Source: an uncultured Bacilli bacterium (GTDB taxonomy: Bacteria > Bacillota_I > Bacilli_A > RF39 > UBA660). Taken from it: DNA of 48,178 nt. This document shows, piece after piece, positions 44,644 through 48,178 of the stretch. The notes under the pieces were generated by a model. The model was not told the origin of the DNA. It saw only the letters and a program-made list of their open reading frames with translations, and ran no database searches. The stretch spans positions 1 to 48,178 of the forward strand of contig CANRCZ010000007.1 of assembly GCA_947629265.1 (NCBI GenBank). The letters are read 5' to 3'. The position numbers and the translations under genes are program-made. Position 1 is the stretch's first letter. Every line of letters begins with the position of its first letter.

Positions 44644-45348
44644 ATGAAAAATAACTTTAATAACTATTTAAAGAAAGCTCTATTAGGTGTTATGGCTATT
44701 TTGATATATTTCATAATTCCATATTTTGAACAACCTATATTAGACTTATTTAATGTCGAGGCTAGTACGATGCCTGCTATAGCGAAAATGATATATATGA
44801 CATGTTTTCAAATTTTAACTTTAGCCCTTATCATGATGGTCTTCTGTAACGATATTGTTGAAAATTTCAAAGATCTTAAAGAGCATCATATGGAGTACTT
44901 TAAAAAGTATTTCAAATATTGGATTTTAGCGCTTATCATCATGATGATATCTAATGGTCTTATCATGATAATCACTGATGGTGGTATCAGTGGTAATGAA
45001 GAGACGATTCGCGATCTATTTGGTACTTATCCTATATACGTATACTTTATTTCTGTCTTTATCGCTCCTTTTGTTGAAGAGTTGGTATTTAGAAAAGCGA
45101 TAAGGAATATTATTACTGATAATACTTTATTTATTTTAGTATCAGGTCTAGTATTTGGTGGTCTACATGTTATTGGTAATGTCGACAGTTGGATCGATTT
45201 ATTATATTTAATTCCATATTGTACACCGGGCTTTATCTTCGCTTATATTATGGCTAAAACGGATAATGTTCTAGTTTCTTCAAGTTTACATTTTATGCAT
45301 AACGGTATCCTTATGGCTTTACAAGTATTTGTATTATTATTTTCCTAG
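44644..45348 (+). CDS. CPBP-family intramembrane metalloprotease
   Basis: 234 residues, about six membrane helices. Signature motifs of the CAAX/CPBP family: FVEELVFRKAI (EExxxR, about 140-150), FGGLHVIG (about 174-181) and SSLHFMHN (about 215-222), whose Glu and His bind zinc. Start ATG 44644 after AGGTGAT, downstream of an extended -10; the frame from 44626 begins in the promoter. Substrate unknown. Confidence 0.88.
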   Translation: MKNNFNNYLKKALLGVMAILIYFIIPYFEQPILDLFNVEASTMPAIAKMIYMTCFQILTLALIMMVFCNDIVENFKDLKEHHMEYFKKYFKYWILALIIMMISNGLIMIITDGGISGNEETIRDLFGTYPIYVYFISVFIAPFVEELVFRKAIRNIITDNTLFILVSGLVFGGLHVIGNVDSWIDLLYLIPYCTPGFIFAYIMAKTDNVLVSSSLHFMHNGILMALQVFVLLFS

Positions 45349-45349
45349 C

Positions 45350-45373
45350 TATTCATTTTGAATAGTTTTTTAA
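45350..45373 (+). terminator. Terminator of CPBP gene
   Basis: CTATTC / GAATAG stem, followed by six T. Confidence 0.7.
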
Positions 45374-45424
45374 TTAAAAGGATATATTTTAAGGATAATA
45401 TGATAAAATGGTTATGGTGGGAAT

Positions 45425-46306
45425 ATGAAAAATAAAAAAAACTTTTTAAAAAAACTATTTTTACTATTTTTCATTTTGATAATTATCGCTACGTTGACAG
45501 CATTATATGCTTATTATATAGGTACAACTGGTATTTTTGTTAAGGAGTATAAAGTTAAAAATAGTAACATAACGGACAATTTTTATGGTTTTAAAATCGT
45601 TCAATTATCTGATATTCATTATGGTAGAACGGTTCATAAAAAGGAACTTGAAAAGATCGTCGATAAAATAAATGCTACGAAACCGGATATTGTTATTTTA
45701 AGTGGTGATCTAGTTGATATGGATACGGTTTTAGATAATAAGATGATTAATGAAATCGCTGGTATTTTATCTAAAATAGACGTAACTATTAATAAGTATG
45801 CTATTTTAGGTAATCATGATACGATGTTCGATAGTTGGAACAATATTATCGATAGTGCTGGTTTTGTTGATCTTAATGATAATTATGATCTGATATATTA
45901 TAAAGATAATAAAAATTATATCATGCTTAGTGGTATAAGTTCGGTCGCTAATAAGAAAAAGAGTTTAACTGAGAAAATGGAAAACACTGATAATTATTTA
46001 AAGAAGCTTAATAAGGATGATAGTCCTTGTTATAGAATTCTTGTTATTCATGAACCTGATTTACTAGATGATATTGATTATAAGGATTATGATTTAGTTT
46101 TAGCAGGTCATACTCATAAAGGTCAGGTTGTTATACCGGGTATTAAACCACTATTTCTTCCTAGTTATGGTAAGAAATATTATAAGGATTATTATAAACT
46201 TAAAAATACTGACGTTTATATTTCTAGTGGTATTGGTACCTCTAAATTAAATTTTAGATTATTTAATCGCCCTAGTTTTAATTTATATCGTTTAACTAAT
46301 AAATAG
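45425..46306 (+). CDS. Membrane-anchored calcineurin-like phosphoesterase (YkuE/YaeI type)
   Basis: 293 residues. N-terminal membrane segment (LFLLFFILIIIATLTALYAY, about 12-31), then a metallophosphatase domain with LSDIHYGR (about 61-68), SGDLVDMD (about 94-101), LGNHDTM (about 126-132), VIHEPD and AGHTHKGQ (about 230-237). These ligands coordinate two metals. Related proteins act at the membrane on lipid or wall phosphoesters; exact substrate unknown. Confidence 0.88.
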   Translation: MKNKKNFLKKLFLLFFILIIIATLTALYAYYIGTTGIFVKEYKVKNSNITDNFYGFKIVQLSDIHYGRTVHKKELEKIVDKINATKPDIVILSGDLVDMDTVLDNKMINEIAGILSKIDVTINKYAILGNHDTMFDSWNNIIDSAGFVDLNDNYDLIYYKDNKNYIMLSGISSVANKKKSLTEKMENTDNYLKKLNKDDSPCYRILVIHEPDLLDDIDYKDYDLVLAGHTHKGQVVIPGIKPLFLPSYGKKYYKDYYKLKNTDVYISSGIGTSKLNFRLFNRPSFNLYRLTNK

Positions 46307-46328
46307 ACTTATCATAAAGTCTATTTTT
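46302..46328 (+). terminator. Terminator of phosphoesterase gene
   Basis: AATAGACTT / AAGTCTATT with T run. Confidence 0.75.
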
Positions 46329-46343
46329 GTTATAAAATATAAA

Positions 46344-46365
46344 AACTATTGATTTCTCAATAGTT
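46344..46365 (-). terminator. tRNA-Ala terminator
   Basis: AACTATTGA / TCAATAGTT followed on the minus strand by TTTATATTTT. Confidence 0.6.
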
Positions 46366-46375
46366 AATTCCATTA

Positions 46376-46451
46376 TGGTGGAGCATAGCGGGATCGAACC
46401 GCTGACCTCCACGGTGCAAACGTGGCGCTCTCCCAGCTGAGCTAATGCCCC
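46376..46451 (-). tRNA. tRNA-Ala (anticodon TGC)
   Basis: 76 bases with encoded CCA. Acceptor GGGGCAT pairs with ATGCTCC; D arm AGCTCAGCTGGGAGAGC; anticodon arm with CACG-TTTGCAC-CGTG giving TGC; T arm AGCGGTTCGATCCCGCT; discriminator A. Confidence 0.97.
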
Positions 46452-46465
46452 ATAACAACAAATCA

Positions 46466-46494
46466 ATTATAGCAAAAATTAAATAGTATGTCAA
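46466..46494 (-). promoter_or_regulatory. tRNA-Ala promoter
   Basis: Minus strand TTGACA (46489-46494), 17 bases, TATAAT (46466-46471). Confidence 0.85.
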
Positions 46495-46501
46495 TATTTT
46501 T

Positions 46502-46530
46502 TTCACCTATATTTTATGCATTCATATAAT
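46502..46530 (+). promoter_or_regulatory. Possible promoter of NMT1-like gene
   Basis: TTCACC (46502-46507), 17 bases, TATAAT (46525-46530). Confidence 0.5.
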
Positions 46531-46556
46531 AAATTAGAAAACAAAGGAGGGGTTTT

Positions 46557-47003
46557 TTGAAAAAGATAATTTTTATTATCGTTTGTGTATTTATAATAGC
46601 TGTTGGAATTCTATGTGCTACTATGAATAAAAATGATAAGAACGACTTAAAGAAAATCAAAGTTGCTGAGGTTGCTCATTCAATCTTCTATGCTCCACAG
46701 TATGTAGCACATGCTCTAGGTTATTTTGAGGATGAGGGACTTGATGTTGAAATTATTTTAAGTTCTGGTGCTGATGCTGTAGCAGCTGCTGTTATGTCTG
46801 ATGACGTTCAAATTGGTTTCTGTGGTAGTGAACAAACAATTTATATCTACAATGGTGGTTCTGAAGATTATTTAGTTAATTTCGCTGCTTTAACTAAAAA
46901 AGATGGTAGTTTCTTAGTTGCAAGGGATAAGTCAGATAAATTTGATATAAAGGATATTAAAGGAAAACATATTATAGCTGGTAGAAAGGGGGTTCGGGTG
47001 TAA
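46557..47003 (+). pseudogene. Truncated NMT1/ThiY-like ABC transporter substrate-binding protein
   Basis: 148 codons from TTG 46557 (AAAGGAGG, 6-base spacing). The N terminus is a signal or lipoprotein-type segment (FIIVCVFIIAVGILC), then VAHSIFYAPQYVAHALGYFE and GADAVAAAVMSDDVQIGF, the start of an NMT1/ThiY-like periplasmic binding fold. It breaks off at DIKGKHIIAGRKG, where relatives continue for about another half of the protein, and passes through a few unrelated codons into the locus C terminator hairpin. The missing half is not in the window, so this is probably a gene cut by recombination at the surface-protein module. The remainder cannot fold a complete binding protein. Confidence 0.75.
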
Positions 47004-47015
47004 AACTTATAATTT

Positions 47016-47042
47016 AAAAACTATGAAATTAATCATAGTTTA
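47016..47042. terminator. Hairpin terminator of locus C, duplicate of 33766-33792
   Basis: AAACTATGA / TCATAGTTT with loop AATTAA. The 27-base core is identical to the one following the pseudopilin-like gene. Confidence 0.75.
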
Positions 47043-47880
47043 TTGTAATACCAAAGTCCATGCTTTATCATTGCCTACTTTATCTGGTTTTTGTCCTGTA
47101 GTTAGAATGCCAGATTTTAGGACTATAACTGGACGGAAACCGTGTGATTGATTATATCCACCATCGAACACACCACCGTCAATACGCACAACCCACAAGC
47201 CGTTTCTAGAGCTATCAACTGGTGTAGCCAACCAATAATAATTTACTCCAGTTTTTCGTAAATTATCACTAGCAGTAGTATTAGTTTCAACCTCGTCTTT
47301 AGTCATAGCATGGGCAGAAGCTGCGTATTTACCATCTATATACGTACTTTGAGCTCTCGCATTTAATGCTTCTACACTTTCTTCTTTACAATTGTCATTA
47401 ATCAATCCATGAAAGTAACATTCAGGTTGACCTGCATGGACAATTGTTACAGTTTTATTATCTTTATTTACTTTAAGTACACGCCATCCATTTAATGTTG
47501 TAGATGACTCATCACACGAAACACTTGAATTTTTACTTGTATTAATCTTATATCCACCAAATCTACCTTGTGTAGTTGGTGTTTCTGCACTTTCTTTCCA
47601 CTCACCTGCATCATACGCTACGTAATCTCCAACTTTTGCTACGTCTGATAAGTCTGCGTATTTATAAACTTTCACATGTTCTTCTAACTCATCAACTTTA
47701 GATGACTTAGTTATCAATTCATCTAGAGCTTTCTTGACTGTAATAACTTGACCATCTTTTGTGTAGCTCACACTCTCGCTAGTTAATTGACTAGCTCCAT
47801 ACGTAATACCATTAGTTATCACTAATAGTACAAAAATTATTAGTAGATAACCCCCCCCCAAGCTTTATTTTCTCTTTCAT
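47040..47880 (-). CDS. Phase-variable surface protein (locus C, frame OFF)
   Basis: ATG 47880 follows AGGAGGAGAC and a promoter shared with loci A and B. Seven codons (MKEKIKL) then nine G (47851-47859). With nine, translation stops after 22 residues; with eight or eleven it runs into GGGYLLIIFVLLVITNGITY. The long frame has LTSESVSY with TVKKALDELITK, no Ig domain, and a C-terminal domain GDYVAYDAGEW, NGWRVLK, TVTIVHAGQPECYF, SAHAMTKDE, YYWLATP, HGFRPVIVLKSGILTTG. This domain is closest to the one at 1621-2457. The gene lies between a truncated transporter gene and a nuclease remnant. Role as surface binder is inference. Confidence 0.8.
47851..47859. repeat. Homopolymer tract, 9 C (9 G on coding strand), locus C
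   Basis: A run of nine C at the same codon position as loci A and B. Confidence 0.92.
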
Positions 47881-47915
47881 TTTTCTTGTCTCCTCCTATT
47901 TTATTTTACATTTTA

Positions 47916-47944
47916 ATTATACTAAATTTATATTATATTTTCAA
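47916..47944 (-). promoter_or_regulatory. Promoter of locus C surface protein
   Basis: Minus strand TTGAAA (47939-47944), 17 bases, TATAAT (47916-47921), conserved with loci A and B. Confidence 0.75.
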
Positions 47945-47960
47945 AAAGAAAAAAACTTAA

Positions 47961-48140
47961 TTATTTTAAATCAAGTTTCCTTTTTAAATTCATTATTTCT
48001 TGTATTTTTAATTTTGTTAGTTTAGCTATTTCTTCAATTTTATAATTTTCTTTTAACATTTCATTCGCTATTTCTTCATGTCCAACTTTTTTACCTTCTT
48101 CTAAAATGTACCCTTTGTCAAGGACATTTTTTAATTTTTA
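47961..48140 (-). pseudogene. C-terminal remnant of an Rpn/PD-(D/E)XK nuclease-type transposase
   Basis: A minus-strand frame between stops at 48138-48140 and 47961-47963 encodes about 58 residues: VLDKGYILEEGKKVGHEEIA, then NEMLKENYKIEEIAKLTKLK and QEIMNLKR. The EEGKK plus IANEMLKE and IEEIAKLTKL pattern is that of the C-terminal tail of Rpn-family recombination-promoting nucleases. No start codon or catalytic domain is visible upstream; a stop precedes it. A relic, not a working gene. Confidence 0.5.
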
Positions 48141-48178
48141 AGAAGAAGGGATTTTATTTTTTTAATCCAATTTTTATC

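Overview
The window is a visibly AT-rich chromosomal segment from a low-GC Gram-positive bacterium of the Bacillota, probably an uncultured gut-type Bacilli lineage near the RF39/RFN20 groups; that placement is inference from gene content. Supporting signs are short SigA-type promoters (TTGACA-17-TATAAT), AGGAGG ribosome binding sites, a Bacillus-type L20 leader upstream of infC, ftsY beside ylxM, DnaE, ParE, TmcAL and YceD-rpmF, and small proteins resembling SspI and YjcZ. The genetic code looks standard: conserved Trp residues use TGG, a conserved ParE Arg uses AGG, and fmt ends in TGA, although that is the only TGA stop seen among about 50 genes.

Layout. 1-2830: the 5' end of a poly-G surface-protein gene, ftsW, a small YjcZ-like protein, and a surface-protein gene with a divergent XRE regulator. 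2802-4558: an IS1182-like element whose transposase is broken by one stop codon. 4558-10455: dnaE, rpmB, a structured intergenic element, yihY, a tail-anchored protein and ferredoxin. 10484-13458: fic, then rplT-rpmI-infC with its leader, and sir2. 13467-24398: recG, parE, hemW, secG, a membrane protein, fmt, priA and two tandem HExxH proteins. 24419-28249: the ftsY-ylxM-HerA1-zinc-ribbon operon. 28416-37651: a second poly-G gene, rodA, a type IV pilin-like gene, rpmF-yceD, tmcAL, the HerA2/pseudopilin-like pair, and another surface gene with a divergent XRE regulator. 37648-46451: ligA, a small membrane protein, pcrA, a polysaccharide deacetylase, a coiled-coil protein, an SspI-like gene, a CPBP protease, a phosphoesterase and tRNA-Ala. 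46557-48178: debris (truncated NMT1-like gene, Rpn-like nuclease remnant) around a third poly-G gene. No gene-free stretch longer than 300 bases was found.

The most striking content is a dispersed family of membrane-anchored, presumably surface-exposed proteins. Members share a short module (LTS-D/E-SVSY, then TVK-x-ALDDL) directly after the membrane anchor, and most share a C-terminal domain ending GFRPVVVLK. Three loci share one promoter, one leader and a run of 9-10 G seven codons after the ATG. In this assembly every one of the three is out of frame, and a tract of 8 or 11 G would restore the reading frame: this is the layout of a slipped-strand phase-variation switch. Two other loci lack the G tract and instead face a small XRE regulator across overlapping promoters with repeated operator-like sites. 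A VKQALD copy also sits at the C terminus of the type IV pilin-like protein, which hints that the proteins may be linked in one surface system.
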